A program made the position numbers and the translations under genes. From the NCBI GenBank assembly GCA_033557675.1, contig JAWQRM010000032.1, positions 1 through 37,725 on the forward strand: a stretch of 37,725 nt of DNA. Direction: 5' to 3'. Positions 16,535 through 27,700 of this stretch are shown piece by piece. Numbering within the stretch: the stretch's first letter is position 1; each line of letters starts with the position of its first letter. Below the pieces are notes generated by a model that was given only the letters and a program-made list of their open reading frames with translations, did no database searches and had not been told where the DNA came from. This DNA is from Coptodactyla brooksi (lineage: Eukaryota > Arthropoda > Insecta > Coleoptera > Scarabaeidae).

Positions 16535-19500
16535 AGTGATCCAAACAAAACATCTTTTCGATTTTCTTTTTACGTTTTACGTTTGCTTCTTTACTACTCG
16601 TTTTATAACTTTTCTGTTTTTGTTTTGTTGTTTTTTTGTTCTAGCCACAATTTCAGTACGTTTCAGTACCTTTCTTACCTTTCCAAGAAACCACGATACC
16701 CCGTGGATTACGGCTATAGAGGAAGAGTGCTAAACTTCAAACATGTTCTTTTTTTCTCGAATTTTTAAGTAATGTTCGTTTTGCTCTTTTGGATTACTTT
16801 TACAAAAAGTTCTTCCATTTTATATTGATAACACAATTTTTTCCTGCTGTGAAAAACTGGACTTTAATCAGTGTTGTACTTATATTTGACCAGGGTGTGG
16901 CAAAATATGTGACGTTTTAAAACGCTGTTATTCATTAAGCGATTTTATCTATGTCAAAAACAAATTAAACCGGATTAATAAAATAACATTTTTAAATAAC
17001 ACTTGTTTAGTTATGACTGGGTAACGCATTCTTCTGGCTTGCTTATTTAACACCTAGTATGCACTATATTTTGTAAAGAAGATATCTTTTCGAAAGCTGA
17101 TCTCTTTCCAACATTCATTAATTTATAATAGTTCTACTTGGAATGAAAAGGTACATTTTGATTAAAATTTGAGGTTCGCTGGTGGGATTTCATTTGTTTG
17201 AATAAATAAAGGGCAGCTTTAGTTTTTGGACTTTTGGAGAATTTAATAATTTCTATATTAGATCAGGATTGTAATTTAATAATAGGTTGAATTGCAAATT
17301 AGGCAAGCACAGATATTCCAACTTTTATGCGGGATGTTCAGACATCAAACTAAGATTCTATCAATCAACCAGGTATAATAGTAACGTAAGGAATAAACTA
17401 ATATACAATAACATTAAATGAACACTAAACCAAATAATAAACTAGATAAAATAAAGTGAATGTTCATATATAAAATAAATGTATTTTCTCAAATAATGTT
17501 ATTTTGTGCATTTTTTAGTCCCATGCAATTTTTGCCTGCCTATTCAATACTGCGAACATTTTAGGCTTCTTTAATTGCCGAACTTTTGTGATAATTATAG
17601 TAAGCAACGCTACCGAATTCTTTTGTAAATTATCAAACACTAATCAATCTACTTAGTATAGAATAGTTAACTTTAGGGAAATATTTTTATTTCTCAATAA
17701 TTTAGATTAATAAAATACTGAAATATTTTTGTTTTATTTTGAGAAGCTAAGGAAACTAAGATTGTTATGTCTTAATTTTATCACAGCCTAAAAAGAAATG
17801 GGGAACGTACACTTCTATTTAAAATAAAGAAATTGGGTGAATAATATGTTTCCATAAGTTTTGATATAGAAGAATAAATTAACCCACCAATATTGTCAAA
17901 AGTACCTTAAGAATATTTTATGGAGTATCCAATGTTATTACGTAGCAACATGGCTATAGTACATTCAAGGAATTTCCAAATTTTAATGAATAACTAGAAG
18001 GGTTACATATCGAAATATTATTTTCTCCGATTATTTTCGCTTCAAAAACCCTGCTCAGAGGTTGGTCGATAAAAAATTGAACAATAAATTTAAATTGTAT
18101 ATTTTATAAATAGATGACACTGACTTGTGTTAAATCTTTATCTTCAATTTATGTAAGAAGAGACTGTTATTATTTCATATTTTAATTATGAATACATTAT
18201 AAACAGTTACACATCCAAATCATTATTACCATTTTTTCATACTAAATTACTAGTCTACTAAGTTTATTAAAATATTTCCACAAAAAAATGTTTCTACATT
18301 CTAAAAACCCAATTTTAAAATTAAATTCTTCCCAAGTTTCGAAGGCATAATAATTTAATAGAACACCAAGCTAAATATCAACGAGCCGAAGCGAGCATTA
18401 CTTAAAAATTCTTTTAAAATTAAGCACTGTTTCTTTAATTGTTAAAATATCGCCCTAAGAGAGAAAAAAAAGCAAATCTGATTGTTATTATTTCTCATTT
18501 CAGGCATTGGAGGTCGTCGATATTAAGTAAATCGGAAATAAAGATCGAAAATTTCCACAATACCCCAGGCGTGGTTTTGTTTATAACCAATTTACTATAC
18601 TTACTCTTTATTTTATTATTTATGATTCACCAAAAACCGTTCCCACTGTGTCCGCTATTATATTATAATTTTTTTTTATTTTTTGAAGTCTTTACAAAAC
18701 GTATATATATTTTGCATTAAATAAATTATTTTATCGTAGTGTCGATGATACTTTCAACGATCGTTTTTCGAGGCACCTCGGACAAATAACTCACGACGTT
18801 GTTAAGTCATATCTTTGGAACTTTTCGTTTTCGATTTTTTTTGTTTTTGTTTTGTTCACCTTCGAAAATATATATTTTAGTTTTGTGTACGAATATTAGT
18901 AGTGACGTTACGATAAAACAAAGAACGATTCATTATTATTATTATTACTATTCGTAAATTTAATTTTTTTAAAATAGAATGAAAGTACGAAAATGAAAAA
19001 TATATTTGATTAATAAAAAAAAGAATAAGAAAAATTAAGATGCTAGTGGTTTTACTTTAGTTATTGTGCTTGTACAGGTTTTAAGTCTTAAGAAAGGAAG
19101 GTAAGTAAAACGATAAGGTATGTTAATAAGCCTATTTATAAAATGCAACATAGCTATGTTGTCTGTATAAATAATCTCGCGCATTGTAATACAAAACTGG
19201 AGGTCGCTATTGTCCAGTATGTATGAGTCAACTTTCTAAGAATAATTTTTGAATCATTAATAAGCAGGCAAAATTACGGAGAACTTTAAATTTGTAATTT
19301 ATTAGTTTTTGTCAAAACGAAAAAATAAATGACCATGCAGGATGAAAGTTGGAGACATTCTGTTGTCATGAGGGATATTCTAACAGTCTGAGCTATGAGG
19401 GTCTATTCAGCTCTTCAAAAAATCGCTTCTTACTTCAAGAGGAACTTTCGAGGGATCTTTTTCCATTTTCACTTTCAACGCGAATTACACGAAAATAACA

Positions 19501-19640
19501 TTAAAATTTAATACTTTTTCTCCTTTTTCTTTCCATTTTTGTACTGCTATGCCGGTTTTACTTTCGGCGACTTGTCTCGCCTTTTTTAGTTTTTTTTTAG
19601 TTTATAACTTGCTTAGGATTCAATTTTCGATTGGACCTAA
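16535..19640. other. Intergenic region, mostly unassigned
   Basis: AT-rich. ORFs are short and without domains. A strong-looking splice acceptor (TTATTTCTCATTTCAG) ends at 18503 and is followed by GCATTGGAGGTCGTCGATAT and TAA, then a UTR-like stretch; no partner exon was found. A perfect palindrome CAACATAGCTATGTTG lies at 19146-19161 inside a longer stem (ATTTATA..TATAAAT, 19134-19172). Confidence 0.5.
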
Positions 19641-19644
19641 AATT

Positions 19645-20910
19645 AGCCATATCTTCTAAAATTTTTAAATTGTGGCCGACTATTGGTAAAATTTCAATAT
19701 GAAACATATTTTTCCTTTCAATGGTAAAATGATAGCTAAATGCATCTGTTACTGTAAAGTGACCTTTATTGACAGATATGCACAAAAATCCAGTAGTCAG
19801 CCGCCCCCGGCTGACTAACGATTTGATCTCAATATTTTGATACGTATAGTCAGCCACCCTTGATTTATGTATACTTGCTTAAAAAAATGTTGTATGGCGA
19901 CTTATGCCTAGTCACTATACAAAGTGGTTTATACGATTTATACATAAATCGACTTATGCATAGCGACCACATTTGGCGTATAGACGAATATTAGAGGCCA
20001 ACTATTAGCAACTTCATGCAATATTTTTCGTTGAACTGTACTGAAATAGCCAAATAGAAGATGGCTGTGTACTTGGGGGTTAATTTGGTTTTTTATATAC
20101 ATTTAATTACTTATAGACTAATAAATGTGACTTTAGGGCACGTTACCCTAATTCGTCAGTGTGCGCAGCTGTAGTGCAGATGTGAGACACATTTGAGTCC
20201 CATGGCTAATAACACAAAACATATAGTTTGAGGCCGCGTGGTACATATGTGTAGTCTCACTCAGAATATGTACTAAAACATATTTTTTTCGGAAAAATGC
20301 GATGTCATGCGCATATTAACGTTAAATATCGGCGAAATTTAAAAGAAAGTTTGTGGCTGGAGGAGACTGAGTTCTTTTTAGTTGTGGCGGACAAGGTGTT
20401 AAATCTATTCCATTTGTCTTCTACCCGTTTTATTTCTGTTTTACGTCTATTCTGTCCTAAATACAGAGTGTCCAAAATAAAAATGTCTACCACGGAGACA
20501 TTCTCGGAAACGGTAATAGATGCAGCAACGGTTAAATGGAGAAAAAGTTGCCAAATTTTGGGAGCTAAAAATGACAGTAATAAATCCCCCCTGTCAGTTT
20601 TGGTTTTTGAGTTATTTTGGAAAAACCAAAATATTACAACTTTTTACAAGCTTTAACGTGCTATTTTTTATTTTATTCCACGACGTTTCGTTTTCGAGCA
20701 ACCGTCATCAACTTAATTTTTTTAAATACTGGCCTGGACTTTATTTGCAGATTTTGGGAGAATTTTTCAATACAAATTCAACCATGTATTACACATAATG
20801 ATTTGTTTTGGTTTTGAGGTAGTTTAGCAAAAATTTTAATACACCGTTTATTTTATTGTCTAAAGTTCTTAATAGGCTTTGCAATGCATGTTGACAGTTC
20901 TCTTAAAGCA
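19645..20910 (+). repeat. Left arm of the palindromic element
   Basis: Holds a perfect internal hairpin AGTCAGCCG/CGGCTGACT (19797-19818) and repeated CGACTTATGC / CACTATAC motifs. The stretch about 20284-20543 has no counterpart in the right arm and is a later insertion. Beyond it the homology resumes (GGGAGCTAAAAATGACA; ACAAGCTTTAACGTGCTATT; ACGTTTCGTTTTCGAGCAAC; AACCATGTATTACACATAAT; TAGGCTTTGCAATGCAT). Confidence 0.7.
20284..20543. mobile_element. About 260-bp insertion in the left arm
   Basis: Defined by comparison with the right arm, where ACATATTCTG and CCGAATTTGGGGAGCT are contiguous. The insert includes ATACAGAGTGTCCAAAATAA, a box resembling transposon ends found elsewhere in the window (about 6210, 37691). 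It carries a short ORF with no known domain. Confidence 0.45.
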
Positions 20911-20979
20911 ACTTTCTAAGTGTTTCATTTCCCGTTTATCATTACATATCGCTGGTTAGTGAATTTTTCTGCTAAAGAA

Positions 20980-22025
20980 ATGGAAAGCTGGTCGTGTGAA
21001 GAAAAATACGATATGTTAAAGTGTTACATTTTGTGCAACAGCAATGCTGTTGAAGCGGAGCGTATGTATTTGAATAGCTATCCTGAAAGAATGCAGCTTA
21101 ATAATAAAATGTATCGACGATTGACAGCAAACCTTAAACAGTACGGTTCATTTAAAACACCAATTTCATTCAGAAATAAAGTCTGCAATGAAGAAAAAGA
21201 AAATAATGTACTATTATCTGTAACAGAAAATCCCGAACTATCGCTTCGTGAAATTAACCATACCACGGTCATAGCAAAATCTACGGCCCATTTTATATTG
21301 CAGAAACATAAGTTTCACACCCTCACAAATTTAGGGTGTGCCAAGGACTAAGACCGGACGATGAAGAAAGGCGTAGAAACTTCTGTGAGTGGTATATCAG
21401 AAATTGCGAAGAAAGCCGAACCTTTCCACATAACATTATTTGGTCGGATGAAAGCATGGTGACAAATAATGGCATCTTTAACCGGCGATTATTGGTCATG
21501 AGAGAATCTACTTAACCGAACAAGTAGACACCAACACCGTTTTGTTTTCAATTTGTGGGTAGGAATAATTGGGACACGCTTAATAGGTCCCTTTTTTACA
21601 ATTCACTCACCGCTCAGCGTTATCTAAATTTCTGAAGAAGAAGATTTGGAAGACGCCTTGGACAATTTATTCCTAGCACTGGTTCACAACTGTTTCAACA
21701 GGATGTTGCTCCCGCACACAATGCCAGAGCTGTTAGATATTATTTAGAAAACAGATTTCCAAACAAATGGATAGGAACCCATTCTACTGTTTCCTGGCCA
21801 CCTCGCTCTCCAGACTTAAGTCCTCTCGCTTTTTTCGTCTGGGGGTACGTCAAAAATTTTGTTTACCGGCATGTTTTTAATTCTGAAAACGAACTAAGAC
21901 GACTTGTTTTAGAATGTTTTGAAACTATCACGCCCGGTATGTTAGAAAGAGTATTAAATTCAACAGTTAGAATATGCTCTTTGTGCTTAGAACGTAACGG
22001 TCAATTATTTGAACAATATTTATAA
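20980..22025 (+). pseudogene. Mariner/DUF4817-type DDE transposase, broken by frameshifts and stops
   Basis: The N-terminus 20980-21348 starts MESWSCEEKYDMLKCYILC and matches the arthropod DUF4817-like HTH pattern (A..A..MYLNSYPER, RRLTANLKQYGSF). A shift near 21342 leads to RPDDEERRRNFCEWY and IIWSDES, with the first catalytic Asp. After further breaks (TAA at 21513; stop in SVI* near 21627) come GIIGTRLIGPFF, then FQQDVAPAHNARAV (second Asp, about 21697) and WPPRSPDLSPLAFFVWGYVK (third Asp) through QLFEQYL and TAA at 22023-22025. About 349 codons, normal for the group. All three catalytic acids are present but the reading frame is not. Confidence 0.85.
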
Positions 22026-22144
22026 TTATTTTGTTTTTGTTAGTAAACGTTTCAGATTAATTGTAGTGTTAGCTACTAATGTATTGTAATTAAGTAAAAT
22101 AAATTGTGTATTAATTTTCTTGCTATACTACATCAAAACTAAAA

Positions 22145-23240
22145 CAGATCATTATGTGTGATACATGGTTGATATAACAGATACATAAGGGAATTGTCAA
22201 AATGCATTGCAAAGCCTACTAAGTACTTTAAACAGTAAAATGAACAGTATATTAAAATTTTTGCAAAATCACCTCAAAACCAAAACAAATCATTATGTGT
22301 GGTACATGGTTGAATTTATATTGGAAAATGCTCCCAAAAATCTGCAAAAAAAAATCCAGGGCCGTATTAAAAAAAATAAGTGAATGATGGTTGCTCGAAA
22401 ACGAAACATCGTAGAACAAAATAAAATAGCACGTTAAAGCTTGTAAAAAGTTGCAATGAGAAAGTGCTTTTCCTTTTTTTCTACGATAAATAATAAGGCC
22501 GTAAAACAATAAAAACAAAAATCAAAAATTTTGGTTTTTAAAAATAACTTTATTTGATTTGTTAGTGTCATTTTTTAGCTCCCCAAATTCGGCAGAATAT
22601 GTTTTAGTACATATTCTGAGTGAGACAAGGTACACATCTGTACCACTCCACCTCGAACTACATATTTTGTGTTATTCGCCATGAGACTCAAATGTAGTCT
22701 CTCACATCTGCACTACAGCTGCGCACACTGACGAATTAGGGTAACGTACCCTAAAGTCAGCCACTTGCACGTTTATTAGTCTGTAAGTAAGTAATTAAAT
22801 TTATATAGAAAACCAAACTAACTCCCAAGTATATAGCCCTCTTCTAATTGGCTATTTCAATACAGTTCAACGAAAAATATTGCATGAAATTGTTAATAGT
22901 TGACCTCTAATATTCGTCCATACGCCAATGTGGTCGCTATACATAAGTCGCTTTATGTATAAATGGTATAAATCACTTTGTATAGTGACTAGGCATAAGT
23001 CGCTATACAAAATTTTTTTAAGCAATTGTACATAAATTAAGGGTGGCTGACTATACGTATCAAAATATTGGGATCAAATTGTTAGTCAGCCGGGGGCGGC
23101 TGACTACTGGATTTTTGTGCATATCTGTCATTAAAGGTCACTTTGCAGTAACGGAGGCATTTAGCTATCCTTTTACTATTGAAAGGAAAAAATATGTTTC
23201 ATATTGAAATTTTACCAATAGTCGACTACCATTTAAAAGC
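22145..23240 (-). repeat. Right arm of the palindromic element
   Basis: Reverse complement of the left arm without its 260-bp insertion. Near the core it has an extra ~75 bp (about 22455-22530) relative to the left arm. Motif CATAAGTCGCTATAC is repeated within it. It ends about GTCGACTACCATTTAAAAG, where left-arm similarity fades. Confidence 0.7.
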
Positions 23241-23324
23241 AGATGGTGAACAACAGAAATACAACTTAAAGTTAAATGCTAAACAGAACTCGTGGGCAGA
23301 GTTTGAACAAAAAAAATGAAAAAC

Positions 23325-23655
23325 AATAATAGAGAGGACCAAAAACTATTCCACGGAACATTAAAACAATTGAGACATAAAAATGTCACGATTGAAAAAT
23401 ATAGAAGATAAAGAAGGAAACATATTAAGAGAAGAAAAAGATATACTGGGGAGATGGAGACAATATTTTGAAGAACTCACAAAAATAGCAGAAGTAAGAA
23501 GCATGAAAGACAAAAACCAAACAATGCAAGATGACGAAGACTATATCACATCAATAAACGATAAAGTACTCAGAGAAGCAGTTACCAAGTTAAATTAGGG
23601 AAAGCAGTGAGCGAAGACAGGGTCACGGCTGAAATTATTAAATATATAAATCTTA
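23325..23655 (+). pseudogene. Non-LTR retrotransposon fragment (pre-RT region)
   Basis: One frame gives DQKLFHGTLKQLRHKN. One base away, 23383-23598 gives SRLKNIEDKEGNILREEKDI and LGRWRQYFEEL, then a stop, then GKAVSEDRVTAEIIKYI. This is the usual order just upstream of and into the reverse transcriptase domain of RTE/jockey-like LINEs (D..G....E..IL.RW..YFEEL, then K..G.D.(I/V)..E..K). The catalytic RT motifs are absent. It is a short 5'- and 3'-truncated relic between two arm copies. Confidence 0.7.
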
Positions 23656-23658
23656 ATA

Positions 23659-24105
23659 CTCAAATGTAGTGTTTCACATCTGCACTACAGCTGCGCTCAC
23701 TGACGAATTAGGGTAACATGCTCTAAAGTCAGCCGTATCCAAAAGTCAGCCACTTGCACGTTTATTAGTCTATAAGTAAGTAAGTAAATGTATATAGAAA
23801 ACCAAACTAACCGCCCTCTTCTAATTGGCTATTTTAGTACAGTTCAACGAAAAATATTGCATGAAGTTGCTAATAGTTGACCTGTAATATTCGTCTATAC
23901 TCCAATGTGGTCGCTATACATAAGTCGCTTTTATATAAATCGTATAAATCACTTTGTATAGTGACTAGGCATAGGTCGCTATGCAAAAGGTTTTTAAGCA
24001 AGTATACATAAATCAAGGATGGCTGATTATACGTATCAAAATATTAAGATCAAATCGTTAGTCAGCCGGGGATAGCTGACTACTGGATCTTTGTGCATAT
24101 CATGT
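23659..24105 (-). repeat. Third, solitary copy of the palindrome arm
   Basis: Same orientation as the right arm: CTCAAATGTAGTG..CACATCTGCACTACAGCTGCG, GACGAATTAGGGTAAC, CAGTTCAACGAAAAATATTG, AGTCAGCCGGGGATAGCTGA (hairpin loop changed). It begins within the arm (homologous to about 22690) and stops at GTGCATATC (24100), before the outermost ~130 bp. No partner arm follows before profilin. It could be a solo arm, a deleted second palindrome or an end used to move the LINE fragment. Confidence 0.7.
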
Positions 24106-24109
24106 CATT

Positions 24110-24684
24110 TGTGCATGACATTCTTTTCTTGGACACACTGTATAGTACGTTAGGTATATCTGGGTTGAGAATGTCGCTGCTATTATTTTGGGTTTTGATT
24201 AATCGAAAAGTCGTTATAGTCGAGTTAATAATTTTTCTTTCCTATATGTAAATAAACGCTTTGTAAACGCTGGAAATTATATTTTTGAATTTAAATGTTT
24301 GTATGTTCAAACTGCCAACATTAGAAAATAAAAGTATTAAAACGATAACCTTTACGCAATGAATAATAATTACAAGCTCGACTAATCTAAAGCAAACACA
24401 ACGATGAAATACGCTTTAAAAGATGCGCAGGTTAAAAGAATTAAGTTTTATATTTAATCGGGGCGCGATCTGTAGGGAAAACCGTTCACGTAAAGTTGGC
24501 CATGATAGTCGCGCATGTCAACGAAGCGCTTCCGTTGTGAGCTGTCTGCTGAACGAGGCTTTCAATAGCTTCAGTTTGCTGTGCGGCTAGTTCCGTGGCT
24601 GGTGATAGATTAATTTTGTGGTTAACGTTATCCTCTGTGGGTGTCGTGCTAAATTTACCATAACCTAACAAACCTAACGCGAAA
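24110..24684 (+). promoter_or_regulatory. Profilin upstream region and 5' UTR
   Basis: GC content rises from about 24450 towards the ATG. TCAGTTTG at 24571-24578 fits the arthropod initiator (TCAGTY) and would give a ~112-nt leader; no TATA box is seen at -30. The leader ends CGCGAAAATGAGC, a good start context. The short minus-strand ORF at 24486-24671 has no domain. The start site is inferred. Confidence 0.35.
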
Positions 24685-24795
24685 ATGAGCTGGCAAGATT
24701 ACGTAGATAAACAACTCGTTGCCTCTCGTTGTGTGACCAAGGCGTGTATTGCTGGATTGGACGGCAATGTCTGGGCCAAGAGCGAGGCTTTTGAG
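24685..24795 (+). CDS. chic: Profilin coding exon 1
   Basis: Residues 1-37, MSWQDYVDKQL through AKSEAFE, ending in phase 0 at GAG|GTAGGT. Contains W3, Y6 and W30 of the poly-proline binding face. The ORF that reads on to 24954 does so into the intron. Confidence 0.96.
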
Positions 24796-27700
24796 GTAGG
24801 TTCGCCCGAAATCGGCCTTAATCCTCGGCCGGTTTTCCGAGAGAAGCGGACATTTTCTCGGACCGGCGCCTTAAACTTGATTTTCTTTAGGGCTTGGCCG
24901 CGCGCTATCAAAGTTATTCGACCGTTTTTGCGCAAAATATTGATATTTCAATAGTTTTCGGTGGGAACATGGCCAGAACGTTACCGTTTCGGTAGAGAAA
25001 TTCGATAAAATTGCGCAAAATTTCGCATGCCGTATCCGTACGAAGCCGGCATTCCGACAAAATGGCCGCCTTGTTCTCTTGCGACGTGTTGTCTGACCGT
25101 GTTCGCGATTTTCGCGTCTTCGGCGTCTTCCGCAACTCGCAGACCACCCTCAACGTCAATTATCGATCGATACGAACCCGTAGTTGCAATTGAAAAATGG
25201 TCATCGATTCATTTATTTGATATGCTCGCTTCGTACGCTTACTTAGGTATCTTGATCTATTTTATCTTTGTAGATATGATCGGGTATATGTGATTGGGTA
25301 TATCTGATAGGGTATATGTGATCGGGAATATATGATAGGGTATATGTGATCGGAAATATATGATCGGGTATATATGATTAATTTTTTTGTACTTTTTATT
25401 CCTAAGCAGATTAATTTAGCTAATACAATAGTAAATGTAAGTTTTTCGTTCGCTTTTGTTAAGAAATGATCATCCTTGGCTCGTTTTCTGTATAAGGTTA
25501 AGGCCACGATAGCGCGTTGACCGTCTACGAGAGACCATCGCGCTAATCTATTCGATCAATAGTCTCTCTCCCAAGTTTAGCGGCTGTCTACCCCGTTTTT
25601 TTTTTTTTAGTTTATTTTGTGGCTGTCTTCCCATGCTTTTACGGCACTCAGCGTGTGGTGTAGGTAACCCCATAATTGGGTGTATTTCAAGAGCGTTTAA
25701 CCAGCTGTTGACCACAGTAATGATGTTTACGTTAGTCACGGACGTTGACCGCACGTACATCTATAAAATCTTTCTTTCCTCTTTTTAATTTAGCTATTAG
25801 TTAATTGTACAGGTTCGAATTGTTTTTTTTTCTCTCGTACAGTTGTCACCCCTTGTGCATGTCTCGAATTGCACGAGTGGTCAATAAACTGTTATATAAA
25901 ATGGGATCTGTATCACGTTTGGTGATTTGAGAATTGAATCATCGAGAACGTATTAGGAATTCGGACAGAAACGGGCGCGACCTTGAGCCGATGCAAGTCT
26001 CGTTGCGGTTGCGGCGCAAGCAAACGGTTGCGATTGAAGAAAGTCATAGTTATATGAGAGACGTGTGAATCACAGGAATTTAATAGTTTTATCTAAGTAA
26101 TGCGCGCGTGACTCACCGCATTCTTTCGCCGTTTGCCCACCTTTAAGGCCCAAAATTGAGCAGCATTCTCTTTCGGCCTTATCGACCATGTGTGTGCGTG
26201 TGTCTGCGTGACTCATCCGTCCGTTTGTTACTGACCCTCGCTTATTCCTAATGTGGCTAATGTCGGTTCGATCGATCGACACATCCGTTTATGATTGATT
26301 TCGAATCGCCTAAAAGGTTGCATCGCACGAACGCGACAATTTTATATGCACGGCCTTGGGCGTTGCCAAAGAAACTGCGCGTGCGCAGAATATCTACAAA
26401 GCCTGTCACATTTGACAGGTAGAGTCAAAAACTGTCAAACTATCAGTTTTTTTTTCCAGGTAACAAAAGACGAATTGGCAAAATTAGTGGCCGGCTTCGA
26501 AAAACAAGACATCCTGACGTCGTCGGGCGTTACATTAGCCGGAAACCGTTACATATACCTCTCCGGCACGGACAGAGTGATCAGAGCCAAGTTAGGGAAG
26601 GTCGGAGTACACTGCATGAAGACCACGCAAGGTAAGAAAGAAAGAGTCAGAGTCTGGTTAATTTTGCGCGAAAATGCGACGCCCGAACGTCTAAAAATAT
26701 GTGGCACCTCCTTCTTTGGGGATTTTTGGTGAGTCGAGTTGGGCCGTTTATTAAAAGTTATTTGGCATCGGCTCAAGAAAAGGAGACGAGAGTCCGTCGT
26801 CTCGCGAACTCCACGGCAACGCGCGTGGCAACTTTCACATCCAAATGGGTCAATGCTGTGGCCGGACGCACAGACACTTTTCGGTTGGGGGTCTTGAATT
26901 CTTATGTACACTTTTTGTAAGTGTTACAATAATACAATTTTCAATAATTGTTATAGACTTTAATCCTACGAAATTGATTGCAACTGTTCATGTTTGCAAT
27001 TGTTTTAGTTTAACAACTGTGCTTGGAAGGCTGTGGAAAAGCAAATATTTAAAAACAAAACTTGAATTTATTCACGAATTTACTCACTTGATACAACTTC
27101 AATGTTTAAAATGGTGCGCAACATTAGAAAGCGATTATTGTAATTTTTGGAATTTGTAGGCCGTATTATCTTCTCTTTTACACCTTTTTGACGAAACGTC
27201 AAAAAGAAGTAAAAGAGAAGATAATAGTCCACGGCCTACAAACTCCAAAAGTACACATGTACTCCCAAGTACACATTAGAAAGTGAGATTAGCAAATTAT
27301 TTATGATGGCCAGTATCTTCACAGTACTTTTATTAGTTGATATTTTTTGGTTATGGGCTTTGATAATAATCAGATGCTGTAAGAATCCTTGTTACACACA
27401 GAAAACGACAGCACTACTGGGCGTGGCTGAGTGTAGTACCAATATGGCCGCCACACCGCAATAGAAATTACTAACGGAAAATATATCTATTTCTCTCAGG
27501 AAGCACTTTTGGAAAATATGTACACATGTTAAATGTTACTCCATCCTGCTTAGAACCACGTGTTTTGATTAAAACTAAGAAAATCTTGCAATGATTTGAA
27601 AAAGGTTATCTGTATTATTTTTTCCGACTTTTTTGTCTATGCTATGTTAACGTACTATATTTTATTTCACATTCTACTGGTTTCGTCCCCTAAGCCGTAT

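Larger units (their letters stand above)
19645..23240. mobile_element. Long-palindrome transposon: ~1.1-kb inverted arms around a transposase pseudogene
   Basis: The left arm (about 19645-20910, including a 260-bp insertion) and the right arm (about 22145-23240) are reverse complements across their length. Landmarks: CGACTATTGGTAAAATTTCA (19678) / ACCAATAGTCGAC (23214); AGTCAGCCGCCCCCGGCTGA (19797) / AGTCAGCCGGGGGCGGCTGA (23084); GTTACCCTAATTCGTCAGTG / CACTGACGAATTAGGGTAAC; CAGAATATGTACTAAAACAT / ATGTTTTAGTACATATTCTG. The unique centre carries a mariner/DUF4817-type transposase (20980-22025). Mariner elements normally have ~30-bp ends, so arms of this length are unusual. Exact ends and target duplication could not be fixed. 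Confidence 0.75.

Noticed and set aside
25277..25379. CRISPR-like array
   Set aside because: Units are contiguous 15-mers without spacers, in a eukaryotic intron.
25262..25507. Repetitive peptide ORF (ITYTRS-like) on the minus strand
   Set aside because: Direct translation of the 15-bp minisatellite; it has no start context or splice partners.
25660..25920. Possible solo LTR in profilin intron 1
   Set aside because: TATA and AATAAA-like motifs are present, but I could not find TG..CA ends with a flanking duplication or a primer-binding site.
27437..27457. CArG box (SRF site) reading of CCAATATGG
   Set aside because: Only five A/T bases lie between CC and GG; a CArG box needs six.
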